The notes under the pieces are model-generated. The model was not told the DNA's origin, ran no database searches, and worked only from the letters and a program-made list of their open reading frames with translations. This document shows, one piece after another, positions 17,976 to 25,877 of a DNA stretch of 37,622 nucleotides. The first letter of the stretch is position 1, and each line of letters starts with the position of its first letter. The stretch is from Leyella stercorea (GTDB lineage Bacteria > Bacteroidota > Bacteroidia > Bacteroidales > Bacteroidaceae): contig NZ_JADYTS010000027.1 in the NCBI RefSeq assembly GCF_021531355.1, positions 1 through 37,622 of the forward strand, written 5' to 3'. The position numbers were made by a program, and so were the translations under genes.

Positions 17976-18806
17976 ATGAAGAGAATAGCTATACAGGGCT
18001 TCCACGGCTCTTTTCACGACATCGCCGCCCATCAGTACTTCAAAGGCGAGCAGATACAGCTGATTTGCTGTGCCACCTTCGAGCAGGTGTACGAGAATAT
18101 GCGACGCGACCCTACCGTGATAGGCATGACGGCGATAGAGAATACTATAGCAGGAAGTTTGCTGCACAACTATCAGTTGCTGCGCGATTCGGGTGCTACT
18201 GTGGTGGGCGAGCATAAGCTTCACATCGAGCATTGCATCTGCTGTCTGCCCGACGACGACTGGTCTACGGTTACTGAGGTGCACTCTCATCCGGTGGCGC
18301 TGGCACAATGCAACGCTTTCCTTGCCAATCATCCCGACATAAAGGCGGTTGAGGCAGAGGACACGGCGGGTTCGGCAGAGTACATAGCCAAATACAAGTG
18401 CAAGGGATGGGCTGCTATCTGCAACGCCTCGGCTGCAAAACTCTACGGACTGAAGGTGCTGCAAGACCAGATACAGGACAACAAGCATAACTACACAAGG
18501 TTTCTGGTGGTAGCCAATCCCAACAAGGCCGACTTCCTCCGACCGCTTGAGAAGGCCAACAAGTCGAGCATCGTATTTCATGTGGCTCACGAGGAAGGCT
18601 CGCTGTCGAAGGTGCTGACAATTCTCTCGTTCTATGGCATCAACCTTACGAAGATACAGTCGTTGCCAGTCATCGGTTGTGAATGGGAATATCTGTTCTA
18701 TGTCGACCTGACGTTCGACAATCTGACACGCTATCGCCAGAGCATCGATGCAATAATTCCGCTGACACGATCGCTCAGGATACTTGGAGAATACGAAGCG
18801 TGCTAA
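17976..18806 (+). CDS. pheA: Prephenate dehydratase with ACT domain
   Basis: Converts prephenate to phenylpyruvate in phenylalanine synthesis (cytoplasm). The 276-residue protein is a stand-alone dehydratase without chorismate mutase. The catalytic domain (1-185) has GFHGSFHDIAA, TAIENTIAGSL and the catalytic T-R-F motif at residues 174-176 (NYTRFLVV). The ACT regulatory domain follows (about 197-275), with EEGSLSKVLTILSFYGINLTKIQSLPV matching the Phe-binding GALV and ESRP regions in diverged form. It is the first structural gene behind the attenuator, 12 nt after the T run. Feedback by phenylalanine through the ACT domain is likely from family knowledge. Confidence 0.95.
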   Translation: MKRIAIQGFHGSFHDIAAHQYFKGEQIQLICCATFEQVYENMRRDPTVIGMTAIENTIAGSLLHNYQLLRDSGATVVGEHKLHIEHCICCLPDDDWSTVTEVHSHPVALAQCNAFLANHPDIKAVEAEDTAGSAEYIAKYKCKGWAAICNASAAKLYGLKVLQDQIQDNKHNYTRFLVVANPNKADFLRPLEKANKSSIVFHVAHEEGSLSKVLTILSFYGINLTKIQSLPVIGCEWEYLFYVDLTFDNLTRYRQSIDAIIPLTRSLRILGEYEAC

Positions 18807-18981
18807 GCACGCAATTAGGAATGATGAATGAGGAATGTTGAATGAGGAATGGTCGGCGAAGCCGATGAAGAATTATTCAATGAAGAATTAATAAATTCCA
18901 CACTCCACATTCCACACTCCACACTCCACATTGCGGCTCTGCCGCAACCAATTCAACATTTAACATTCAACACTCAACATT
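18807..18981 (+). repeat. AT-rich repetitive spacer with two GC mini-hairpins (pheA-aminotransferase gap)
   Basis: The spacer is built of short repeated units: GAATGAGGAATGTTGAATGA-like words on the left, and ATTCCACACTCCACATTCCA-like and ATTCAACACTCAACATT-like words on the right, which are roughly complementary to the left ones. Two perfect GC hairpins lie inside: TCGGC-GAA-GCCGA (18853-18865) and TTGCGGC-TCT-GCCGCAA (18931-18947). No promoter or gene is evident. Similar spacers occur at 21399-21598 and 37113-37313. Confidence 0.7.
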
Positions 18982-20148
18982 ATGAAAATACAACCCGCCG
19001 ACCGACTTTCGTTGGTTCAAGAATATTACTTCTCGCGCAAGCTCAAAGAGGTTGCCAAACTGAATGCTGAGGGACAGGACATCATCTCCCTCGCTATAGG
19101 ATCGCCCGACATGCCACCGTCGAAGCAGACTATCGACAAACTATGTGAGGTGGCATCAAAGCCCGAGGCGCATGGCTATCAGCCCACAATGGGTACGCCG
19201 GAGCTGCGTGAGGCAATGGCGGGATTCTACAAGCGCTGGTATGGTGTCGACGTTGACCCGAAGACCGAGGTGCAACCGCTCATAGGTTCGAAGGAAGGCA
19301 TTCTGCATGTGACGCTGGCCTTTGTCAATCCAGGCGAACAGGTGCTGGTGCCCAATCCCGGTTATCCTACATACACGTCGTTGAGCAAGATTCTCGGTGC
19401 CGAGATTGTCAACTACAATCTGCGTGAGGACAACGGATGGCAGCCCGACTTTGACGAACTGGAGAAGATGGACCTCTCGCGTGTCAGACTGATGTGGACC
19501 AACTATCCTAATATGCCTACCGGTGGCAACGCTCGTCGCGAAACTTACGAACGGCTCGTTGCCTTCGCCAAGAAGCACAACATCGTGGTGGTCAATGACA
19601 ATCCCTACTCGTTCATCCTTAACGACAATCCGATGTCGCTGCTGCAGGTGCCAGGTGCAAAGGACTGCTGCATTGAGTTCAACTCGATGTCGAAGAGCCA
19701 TAACATGCCGGGTTGGCGTGTGGGAATGTGCGTATCAAACCCCACTTTCATATCATGGATATTGAAGATAAAGAGCAACATCGACTCGGGCACATTCCGT
19801 GGAATACAGCTCGCAGCTGCCGAGGCTTACAACACCAATTCGCCCGAATGGCACCGTGAGGCTAACATCACCACCTACCGTCGCCGCCGCGACATAGCCG
19901 AGCAGATAATGACCGAACTCGGATGTACGTTCGATCCTAATCAGGTGGGAATGTTCCTTTGGGGAAAGATTCCAGAGAAGTATAAGGATTGCGAGGAACT
20001 TACCGAGCGTGTGCTGCACGAGGCACGGGTGTTCATCACTCCGGGATTTATCTTCGGAAGCAACGGACAGCGATACATACGAATCAGTCTGTGCGCCAAG
20101 GACGAGAAAATCAAGGAGGCGCTGGAGAGAGTGAAGGGAATGAAATAG
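18982..20148 (+). CDS. PLP-dependent class I/II aminotransferase (probable aromatic amino acid aminotransferase)
   Basis: The 388-residue protein is a fold-type I aminotransferase. The PLP-binding lysine is Lys238 in NSMSKSHNMPGWRVG. Other landmarks are AIGSPDMPPS near the N-terminus, YPTMGTPELREAMAGFYKR-like substrate region, VNPGEQVLVPNPGYPTY, the PLP-contacting NYPNMPTGG, and a C-terminal RISLC with the carboxylate-binding arginine. Sequence style is close to LL-diaminopimelate or aspartate aminotransferases. Between pheA and the DAHP synthase/tyrA genes it most likely transaminates phenylpyruvate and hydroxyphenylpyruvate, the last step to Phe and Tyr. That assignment is by context. Confidence 0.85.
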   Translation: MKIQPADRLSLVQEYYFSRKLKEVAKLNAEGQDIISLAIGSPDMPPSKQTIDKLCEVASKPEAHGYQPTMGTPELREAMAGFYKRWYGVDVDPKTEVQPLIGSKEGILHVTLAFVNPGEQVLVPNPGYPTYTSLSKILGAEIVNYNLREDNGWQPDFDELEKMDLSRVRLMWTNYPNMPTGGNARRETYERLVAFAKKHNIVVVNDNPYSFILNDNPMSLLQVPGAKDCCIEFNSMSKSHNMPGWRVGMCVSNPTFISWILKIKSNIDSGTFRGIQLAAAEAYNTNSPEWHREANITTYRRRRDIAEQIMTELGCTFDPNQVGMFLWGKIPEKYKDCEELTERVLHEARVFITPGFIFGSNGQRYIRISLCAKDEKIKEALERVKGMK

Positions 20149-20149
20149 A

Positions 20150-20314
20150 AAGCCCTACCCCCAGCCCCTCCCCCGTAGGGAGGGGAGTGATGTGCACAGC
20201 TAATAAAAAAATAGAGAGTATAAAGAAATAAGATAATAAGAAATACAATAATAACAAAATAAGCCTTACATACTACTCCCCTCCCTACGGGGGAGGGGTA
20301 AGGGGGTAGGGCTT
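20150..20314 (+). repeat. Pair of inverted GC-rich repeats (TIR-like element, about 165 bp)
   Basis: The left copy (20150-20188) AAGCCCTACCCCCAG...GGGAGGGGAGT and the right copy (20275-20314), its inverted near-identical version ending GGGGGTAGGGCTT, face each other across about 86 bp of A-rich DNA without a gene. Arms are 39-40 nt and differ mainly at CAG versus CTTA. The layout is like a miniature element with terminal inverted repeats. It lies inside the Phe/Tyr operon between the aminotransferase and DAHP synthase genes. Confidence 0.8.
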
Positions 20315-20330
20315 CTAAACGATTACGACT

Positions 20331-21398
20331 ATGGATTTAGAATTACAGCCATTAAACTTACCGAGTGACAACCCACGCCCATTCGTAATTGCCGGACCGT
20401 GTTCGGCTGAGACCGAAGAGCAAGTAATGACAACTGCACAGCAGCTCAAGAAGCTTGGATGCAAGATGTTCCGTGCCGGTATATGGAAACCGCGTACCAA
20501 ACCGGGTGGCTTCGAGGGCAACGGCGAGATGGCTTTGCCTTGGATGAAGCAGGTGAAGGAAGAGACAGGCATGCTCACAGCTACTGAGGTGGCAACTCCT
20601 GAGCACGTGGAACTGGCTCTGAAGTATGGCATCGACATATTGTGGGTAGGAGCGCGCACATCTGCCAACCCGTTCGCCATGCAGGCACTTGCCGACAGCC
20701 TTAAGGGTGTTGACGTTCCGGTGTTCGTGAAGAACCCAGTCAATCCCGACCTTGAACTGTGGATTGGTGCTATGGAGCGTATCAATCAGGCTGGCGTAAA
20801 GCGTATGGCTGCCATCCATCGTGGTTTCTCAAGCTTCGACAAGAAGATTTACCGCAACCTGCCTATGTGGCAAATTCCAATCGAGTTGCGCCGCCGCATT
20901 CCCGACCTGCCTATCATCTGCGACCCGAGCCATATTGGCGGTCGACGTGAACTGATTGCTCCGCTCTGCCAGCAGGCTATGGACCTTGGCTTCGACGGAC
21001 TTATGGTAGAGAGCCATTGCTCGCCCGACAACGCATGGAGCGACGCCAAGCAGCAGGTTACTCCCGATGTGCTCGACTACATTCTCGGACTGCTCGTAGT
21101 GCGTTCGGAGACTGTCACCACTGAGGGCATTCACGAATTGCGTAAGCAGATTGACGAACTCGACAACAGCTTGATGGAACTTCTTGCCAAGCGTATGCGC
21201 GTGTGCCGCGAGATTGGCCAGTACAAGAAGGAGCACAATATGACTATTCTTCAGACCGTACGCTACAACGAGATTCTCGACAAGCGTGGAGCACAGGGCT
21301 CGCTCTGTGGTATGGACTCGGAGTTTGTCAAGGAAATCTTCGAGCACATACACGAGGAGTCGGTAAGACAGCAGATGGAGATAATTAATCAAAAGTAA
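20331..21398 (+). CDS. Bifunctional DAHP synthase / chorismate mutase
   Basis: This 355-residue protein joins two ends of the aromatic pathway: 3-deoxy-7-phosphoheptulonate synthase (PEP plus erythrose 4-phosphate, first step) and chorismate mutase (chorismate to prephenate). The N-terminal part (1-260) is a DAHP synthase of the AroA-beta/KDO8P-synthase-like type: AGPCSAET, FRAGIWKPRTKPGGFEG, LWVGARTSANPF, VKNPVNPDLELWIGA, AAIHRGFSS and DPSHIGGRR. The C-terminal part (about 263-355) is an AroQ chorismate mutase helix bundle, LRKQIDELDNSLMELLAKR with a basic RMRVCREIGQYK. Its position between the aminotransferase and tyrA is the common Bacteroidales order. Confidence 0.93.
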   Translation: MDLELQPLNLPSDNPRPFVIAGPCSAETEEQVMTTAQQLKKLGCKMFRAGIWKPRTKPGGFEGNGEMALPWMKQVKEETGMLTATEVATPEHVELALKYGIDILWVGARTSANPFAMQALADSLKGVDVPVFVKNPVNPDLELWIGAMERINQAGVKRMAAIHRGFSSFDKKIYRNLPMWQIPIELRRRIPDLPIICDPSHIGGRRELIAPLCQQAMDLGFDGLMVESHCSPDNAWSDAKQQVTPDVLDYILGLLVVRSETVTTEGIHELRKQIDELDNSLMELLAKRMRVCREIGQYKKEHNMTILQTVRYNEILDKRGAQGSLCGMDSEFVKEIFEHIHEESVRQQMEIINQK

Positions 21399-21598
21399 AA
21401 AGCGCTTCGCGAATTTTGAATTTTGAGTTTTGAATTTTGAATTATTCTCGGCTTCGCCTGCGATTTTGAATTTATGAGTTATGAATTCTCAATTCAGAAG
21501 TCGTCATTGGTGAGCAATTCAAAACTCAGAATTCAAAAACTCAAAATCGCCAACGGCGACCAATTCAAAATTCAAAACTCAAAATTCAAAACTCAAAA
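21399..21598 (+). repeat. AT-rich inverted repetitive spacer with GC mini-hairpins (DAHP synthase-tyrA gap)
   Basis: The left part repeats GAATTTTGAGTTTTGAATTTT-type words (21414-21445); the right part repeats AATTCAAAACTCAAAATTC-type words (21517-21598). They are complementary, so the spacer can fold into one long imperfect hairpin. Small GC palindromes are embedded: CGC-TTC-GCG near 21404, GGC-TTC-GCC near 21451, and CGCC-AAC-GGCG (21548-21558). Nothing resembling a gene or promoter is present. Confidence 0.7.
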
Positions 21599-22390
21599 AT
21601 GAAAATACTTGTTCTTGGTGCCGGCAAGATGGGCAGCTTCTTTCTCGACGTTCTCAGTTTCGACCATGAGACAGCTGTATACGAGAAAGATCCGAAGCGC
21701 ATGCGCTTCACTTACAACTGCCAGCGTTTCACCACGCTCGACGAGATAAAGGAGTTTCAGCCGCAGCTCGTCATCAATGCCGTTACACTTAAATACACTA
21801 TATCAGCCTTCAAGGAAGTGATGCCAGTGCTTCCCGACGATTGCATCATCAGCGACATATCGTCTGTCAAGACCAATCTGAAGGAGTTTTACGAGCAGTC
21901 GGGACATCCATACGTCTCTACTCACCCGATGTTCGGTCCTACATTCGCCAACCTCGGACAACTCTCGGAGGAGAATGCCATCATCATTACAGAGGGCGAC
22001 TATATGGGTCGCATATTCTTTAAGGACCTCTACGCACGATTGGGACTCAACATCTACGAGTACACCTTCGAGGAGCACGACAAGACCGTGGCATACTCAT
22101 TGAGTACACCATTCGTCAGCACCTTCGTCTTCTCTGCCGTCATGAAGCATCAGGATGCGCCGGGCACAACATTCAAGCGCCATCTTCGCATAGCCAAAGG
22201 AGTGCTCAACGAGGACGACTATCTGCTTCAGGAAATTCTGTTCAACCCGTACACCAGCGGACAGGTGGCACAGATACGCGAAGAACTCGGCGAACTGATT
22301 GACATCATCGACAATAAGGATGCCAAGCGTATGAAGGCTTATCTTACAAAGATTCGCAACAACGTGAAGCAGGATATAGAGAATATATAA
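21599..22390 (+). CDS. tyrA: Prephenate dehydrogenase
   Basis: Oxidatively decarboxylates prephenate to 4-hydroxyphenylpyruvate for tyrosine synthesis. The 263-residue protein has an N-terminal Rossmann fold with GAGKMG at 7-12. The family's conserved ISDISSVKTNLKEF and YVSTHPMFGPTF (catalytic His region) follow, then a helical dimerisation domain with AYSLSTPFVSTFVF. It is shorter than many homologues and has no ACT domain, so feedback control would have to act elsewhere. It is the last gene of the Phe/Tyr operon and is followed by an inverted-repeat region. Confidence 0.9.
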   Translation: MKILVLGAGKMGSFFLDVLSFDHETAVYEKDPKRMRFTYNCQRFTTLDEIKEFQPQLVINAVTLKYTISAFKEVMPVLPDDCIISDISSVKTNLKEFYEQSGHPYVSTHPMFGPTFANLGQLSEENAIIITEGDYMGRIFFKDLYARLGLNIYEYTFEEHDKTVAYSLSTPFVSTFVFSAVMKHQDAPGTTFKRHLRIAKGVLNEDDYLLQEILFNPYTSGQVAQIREELGELIDIIDNKDAKRMKAYLTKIRNNVKQDIENI

Positions 22391-22412
22391 ATAAGCTTGT
22401 CCGTTTTTATTT

Positions 22413-22500
22413 ATGAAAGCGTATTCATCATATGATGAACACGCTTTCATCAGTTGATGTTAACTTGTTCATCAACTGAAGTGCAAGTTAACATCAACTG
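22413..22500 (+). repeat. Two adjacent palindromes after tyrA
   Basis: Palindrome 1 (22413-22450) is a 38-nt nearly perfect dyad (ATGAAAGCGT...ACGCTTTCAT, one mismatched pair). Palindrome 2 is a 17-bp perfect inverted repeat, CAGTTGATGTTAACTTG (22451-22467) and CAAGTTAACATCAACTG (22484-22500). The 5' arm CAGTTGATG can also pair with CATCAACTG at 22470-22478, so two exclusive folds exist. No T run follows. They may act as a terminator of another kind, a protein site or an mRNA end stabiliser. Confidence 0.75.
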
Positions 22501-22523
22501 ATAAATACGTATCAATCTTTCTT

Positions 22524-23534
22524 ATGACTCTGTCCCTACTATTAATCTCCCTCTTCACATTTGTAGAACTCAACTGCGAGAACCTCTTCGACTGCCAGCA
22601 CGACTCGTTGAAGAACGACATAGAGTTTCTGCCTGGCGGAGCTTATCATTGGACACGTACCCGCTATTGGCAGAAGCTGGATAGGATAGGGCAGACCATA
22701 TTGTCGTGTGGCGAACAGCAAGTGACCAACCAACTATCGCCAAGAAGCAAAGCTTCAAAGCGGAAAGAGGGAGGAGTGAATAATGGCAAGTCTTGGCAGT
22801 TGCCCGATATGGTGGCTCTGTGCGAGGTGGAGAACGACAGCGTGCTGCATGATTTGACACGGCGCAGCTTGTTGCGCAATGCCTGTTACGAGTATGTTAT
22901 GACCAATTCGCCCGACGAGCGTGGCATCGATGTGGCGTTGATGTATTCGCCCTATTCGTTCAGATTGATAGATAGTCACAGCGTAAGAGTGAAACCTATA
23001 AAGGGAATGCGCCCCACTCGCGACATTCTGTATGCTTCGGGTGTGACAGTTTCGGGCGACACTCTGCATGTCATAGTGGCGCATTTGCCGAGCCGTCGTG
23101 GTGGCGAGAAGTATTCACGCCCGTTCCGTATGGCTGCTGCCAGACAGGTGGCAGCAGTGGTAGACTCAATATATAATAATGTGTCGGCAGTAGCAAAGAT
23201 AATCGTTGCTGGCGACTTCAACGACTACAGCAATTCGGAGAGTATACAGCTGTTGTGCAGCAAGCGTATGACCGAAGTGTCGCAAGGAGCCAAGGGATGC
23301 AATGGTGCCAAGGGAACTTATCGCTATCAAGGCTTGTGGGGTAGTCTTGACCACATACTTGTGAGTAGACCTTTGGCTGATATTTTAACAGAGTGTTATG
23401 TCAACGATGCCGAATTTCTGATAGAAAGAGACGAGAAATATGGAGGCGTGAAGCCTCGTCGCAATTATCTCGGACCTCGGTATCTGAATGGCTTTAGCGA
23501 CCATTTGCCCCTTGTAGCAAGGTTTAAGTGGTAA
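22524..23534 (+). CDS. Endonuclease/exonuclease/phosphatase (EEP) family protein
   Basis: The 336-residue protein has the EEP (DNase I-like) metal-dependent phosphoesterase fold. Landmarks: LNCENLFD at residues 17-24, ALCEVEND with the metal-binding Glu, DVALMYSP, IVAHLPSRRGG, AGDFNDYS, LDHILVS and the C-terminal FSDHLPLVARF with the catalytic Asp-His. The hydrophobic start (MTLSLLLISLFTF) may be a short signal or part of the first strand. Bacteroidetes homologues are often annotated as endonucleases, but the substrate, nucleic acid or phosphate ester, is not known. It stands between the aromatic and branched-chain operons. Confidence 0.85.
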   Translation: MTLSLLLISLFTFVELNCENLFDCQHDSLKNDIEFLPGGAYHWTRTRYWQKLDRIGQTILSCGEQQVTNQLSPRSKASKRKEGGVNNGKSWQLPDMVALCEVENDSVLHDLTRRSLLRNACYEYVMTNSPDERGIDVALMYSPYSFRLIDSHSVRVKPIKGMRPTRDILYASGVTVSGDTLHVIVAHLPSRRGGEKYSRPFRMAAARQVAAVVDSIYNNVSAVAKIIVAGDFNDYSNSESIQLLCSKRMTEVSQGAKGCNGAKGTYRYQGLWGSLDHILVSRPLADILTECYVNDAEFLIERDEKYGGVKPRRNYLGPRYLNGFSDHLPLVARFKW

Positions 23535-23580
23535 AGTGTATTGCTTACAAAACGAAAGTGTTTATGTGTGATTTTATTGC

Positions 23581-23605
23581 AAATCGTATATTAATGCGAT
23601 TTTTT
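23581..23605 (+). terminator. Weak possible terminator after the EEP gene
   Basis: AAATCG (23581-23586) pairs with CGATTT (23597-23602) around a 10-nt loop and continues into a T run to 23605. The stem is short, so strength is doubtful. Confidence 0.35.
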
Positions 23606-23617
23606 AGAACTAAATTG

Positions 23618-23648
23618 TTGGTAGTTATGCAAAATCTGATTACCTTTG
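23618..23648 (+). promoter_or_regulatory. Promoter of the ilv operon
   Basis: TTG (23618-23620), 20 nt, TACCTTTG (23641-23648). The leader to ilvD is about 120 nt. I looked for a Leu/Ile/Val-rich leader peptide and terminator in it and found none. Confidence 0.55.
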
Positions 23649-23775
23649 CAGCAATAGATAGTGTTCAAGGATAGCTATTGTAGAAAATCGACCTGCCCCT
23701 ACGATGAATTCAAGGCGATAGATATGGGACACTTTATGCGAGAAAATAAAAGAAATAGATAAAATAAGAAACAAT

Positions 23776-25581
23776 ATGCAAATGAAACATCAGTTAAGAA
23801 GCGCAGTGTGTACCGAAGGCCGCCGTATGGCAGGAGCTCGCGCTCTTTGGGTAGCCGCAGGTATGAAACATGAACAGTTTGGCAAACCCATTATTGCTAT
23901 TGTCAACTCGTTCACACAGTTTGTGCCAGGTCACACACATCTGCATGAGATTGGACAGATTGTGAAGAAGGAAATTGAGAGTATGGGTTGCTATGCTGCC
24001 GAGTTCAACACCATCGCCATTGACGACGGTATCGCTATGGGACACGACGGTATGCTGTATTCTTTGCCGTCGCGCGACATTATCGCCGACTCGGTGGAAT
24101 ACATGGTCAACGCCCACAAGGCTGATGCTATGATTTGCATTTCCAATTGCGACAAGATTACTCCGGGTATGCTTATGGCGTCGATGCGCCTAAATATCCC
24201 TACCGTGTTCTGTTCGGGCGGACCTATGGAGGCTGGACGATGGAACGGCGAGAATGCCGACCTTATCACAGCTATGATCAAGGGTGCCGACAAGACAGTA
24301 TCTGACGACGAACTGGAGAAGATAGAGAAGTGCTCGTGTCCGGGATGCGGATGTTGCTCGGGCATGTTCACAGCCAACTCGATGAACTCTCTTACCGAGG
24401 CTATCGGTATGGCTCTGCCAGGCAACGGCACTATCCTCGCAACTCACAAGAACCGTATCGAACTCTTCAAGGCTGCTGCACGCCAGATTGTGAAGAACGC
24501 CTTCGCCTACTATCAGGACGGCGACGAGAGCGTGTTGCCGCGCAGCATAGCCACTCGCGACGCTTTCCTCAATGCCATGACTCTCGACATTGCCATGGGT
24601 GGCAGCACCAACACCGTGCTCCACTTGCTCGCTATCGCTCAGGAGGCTGAGACCGAATTCACAATGGCTGACATCGACCGCTTGAGCCGTCACGTGCCTT
24701 GCCTGTGCAAGCTCTCGCCAAACACCCAGAAGTATAGCGTACAGGAGTGCAACCGTGCAGGTGGCATTCTCGGAATATTGAACGAGCTGAACCGTGGCGG
24801 ACTGATTCACGGCGACGTGAAGCGAGTAGACGGAATGACGCTTGCCGAGGCTATGGCTGAATACGACATTACAGGCGAAAGCATTTCTGCCGAAGCCGAT
24901 CGTATTTATCACAGCGCACCGGGCAGAAAGTTCTCTACACAGATGGGTAGCCAGGATGCCCAGTGGGAGTCGCTCGATGCCGACCGTGAGAACGGTTGCA
25001 TCCGCTCGCTCTCTCACGCCTACACCAAGGATGGCGGACTTGCTGTGCTCTTCGGCAACATTGCCCAGGACGGATGCGTGGTTAAGACAGCAGGTGTAGA
25101 CCCGTCAATATGGAAGTTCAGCGGTCCTGCCAAGGTGTTCGACTCACAGGAGGCAGCTTGCGAGGGCATCCTCGGTGGCAAAATCAAGAGTGGCGACTGC
25201 GTTGTCATCACTCACGAGGGTCCGAAGGGCGGTCCGGGTATGCAGGAGATGCTCTATCCTACATCTTATATCAAGAGTATGCACCTCGGCAAGGAGTGCG
25301 CACTCATCACCGACGGCCGTTTCTCGGGCGGTACGTCAGGACTCAGCATCGGACACATCTCGCCTGAGGCTGCAGCTGGTGGCAACATCGGAAAGATAAA
25401 GGATGGCGACATCATTGAGATTGACATCCCCAACCGTTCAATCAACGTGAAGCTCAGCGACGAGGAACTTGCAGCCCGTCCGCAGCAGCCGCTTACACGC
25501 GACCGCCATGTAAGCAAGGCATTGCGAGCATACGCCCAGAGTGTAAGCTCGGCAGATAAGGGTGGAGTGAGAATAATCTAA
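23776..25581 (+). CDS. ilvD: Dihydroxy-acid dehydratase
   Basis: Dehydrates dihydroxy acids to 2-keto acids, the step before transamination in valine and isoleucine synthesis. The 601-residue protein has the normal length of the IlvD/Edd family. Iron-sulfur and active-site motifs are present: [10 protein letters not shown] (Cys and the lysine that is carbamylated in the family), [29 protein letters not shown], and the C-terminal [14 protein letters not shown]. The oxygen-sensitive Fe-S cofactor suits an anaerobe. ATG 23776 is used; 23782 is an equally possible start. It is first in the ilvD-ilvB-ilvH-thioesterase order, and a GC-rich repeat follows it. Confidence 0.96.
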   Translation: MQMKHQLRSAVCTEGRRMAGARALWVAAGMKHEQFGKPIIAIVNSFTQFVPGHTHLHEIGQIVKKEIESMGCYAAEFNTIAIDDGIAMGHDGMLYSLPSRDIIADSVEYMVNAHKADAMICISNCDKITPGMLMASMRLNIPTVFCSGGPMEAGRWNGENADLITAMIKGADKTVSDDELEKIEKCSCPGCGCCSGMFTANSMNSLTEAIGMALPGNGTILATHKNRIELFKAAARQIVKNAFAYYQDGDESVLPRSIATRDAFLNAMTLDIAMGGSTNTVLHLLAIAQEAETEFTMADIDRLSRHVPCLCKLSPNTQKYSVQECNRAGGILGILNELNRGGLIHGDVKRVDGMTLAEAMAEYDITGESISAEADRIYHSAPGRKFSTQMGSQDAQWESLDADRENGCIRSLSHAYTKDGGLAVLFGNIAQDGCVVKTAGVDPSIWKFSGPAKVFDSQEAACEGILGGKIKSGDCVVITHEGPKGGPGMQEMLYPTSYIKSMHLGKECALITDGRFSGGTSGLSIGHISPEAAAGGNIGKIKDGDIIEIDIPNRSINVKLSDEELAARPQQPLTRDRHVSKALRAYAQSVSSADKGGVRII

Positions 25582-25587
25582 AAAACT

Positions 25588-25632
25588 AAGCCCTACCCCC
25601 GGCCCCTCCCCCGTAGGGAGGGGAGTGGTATG
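25588..25632 (+). repeat. GC-rich interspersed hairpin repeat, copy in ilvD-ilvB spacer
   Basis: AAGCCCTACCCCCGG, CCCCTCCC-CCGTA-GGGAGGGG, AGTGGTATGC. A facing GGGGGTGGGGCTT at 25858-25870, just before ilvB, pairs with its first 13 bases with one mismatch, so the whole spacer is bounded by inverted ends. Confidence 0.85.
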
Positions 25633-25732
25633 CTTGCAGCTGACAAGGATTGGCTGATAATATAATGTGAGAAAAAATAAGTATAATATTAAAAATTCCC
25701 CGACAATACCCTTTAACTCTAAGTAGAAGTTT

Positions 25733-25862
25733 TCGAGGAGGGGGTCAAAATGGAACTTATAGGAATTTAAGAGGAAGTTAATCCATTGTCCGCTAACTTC
25801 TGTTAACTACGGGCAAAGCCCAAACTCCCTATAACTCCTATTTTGACACACCTTCCAGGGGG
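25733..25862 (+). repeat. Long imperfect inverted repeat upstream of ilvB
   Basis: The left arm GGAGGGGGTCAAAATGGAAC, then TTATAGGAATTT, pairs imperfectly with the right arm CTATAACTCCTATTTTGAC and ACACCTTCC. The inner part contains GAAGTTA (25774-25780 region) facing TAACTTC and a small GGGC-AAA-GCCC hairpin. About 130 nt could fold into one long stem ending 15 nt before the ilvB start. No T run follows, so it is not a simple terminator. Function is unknown. Confidence 0.55.
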
Positions 25863-25877
25863 TGGGGCTTTATATAT

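Noticed and set aside
23649..23775. A branched-chain amino acid attenuator before ilvD.
   Set aside because: Short frames there ([17 protein letters not shown]) are not rich in Leu, Ile or Val, and there is no terminator hairpin with a T run.
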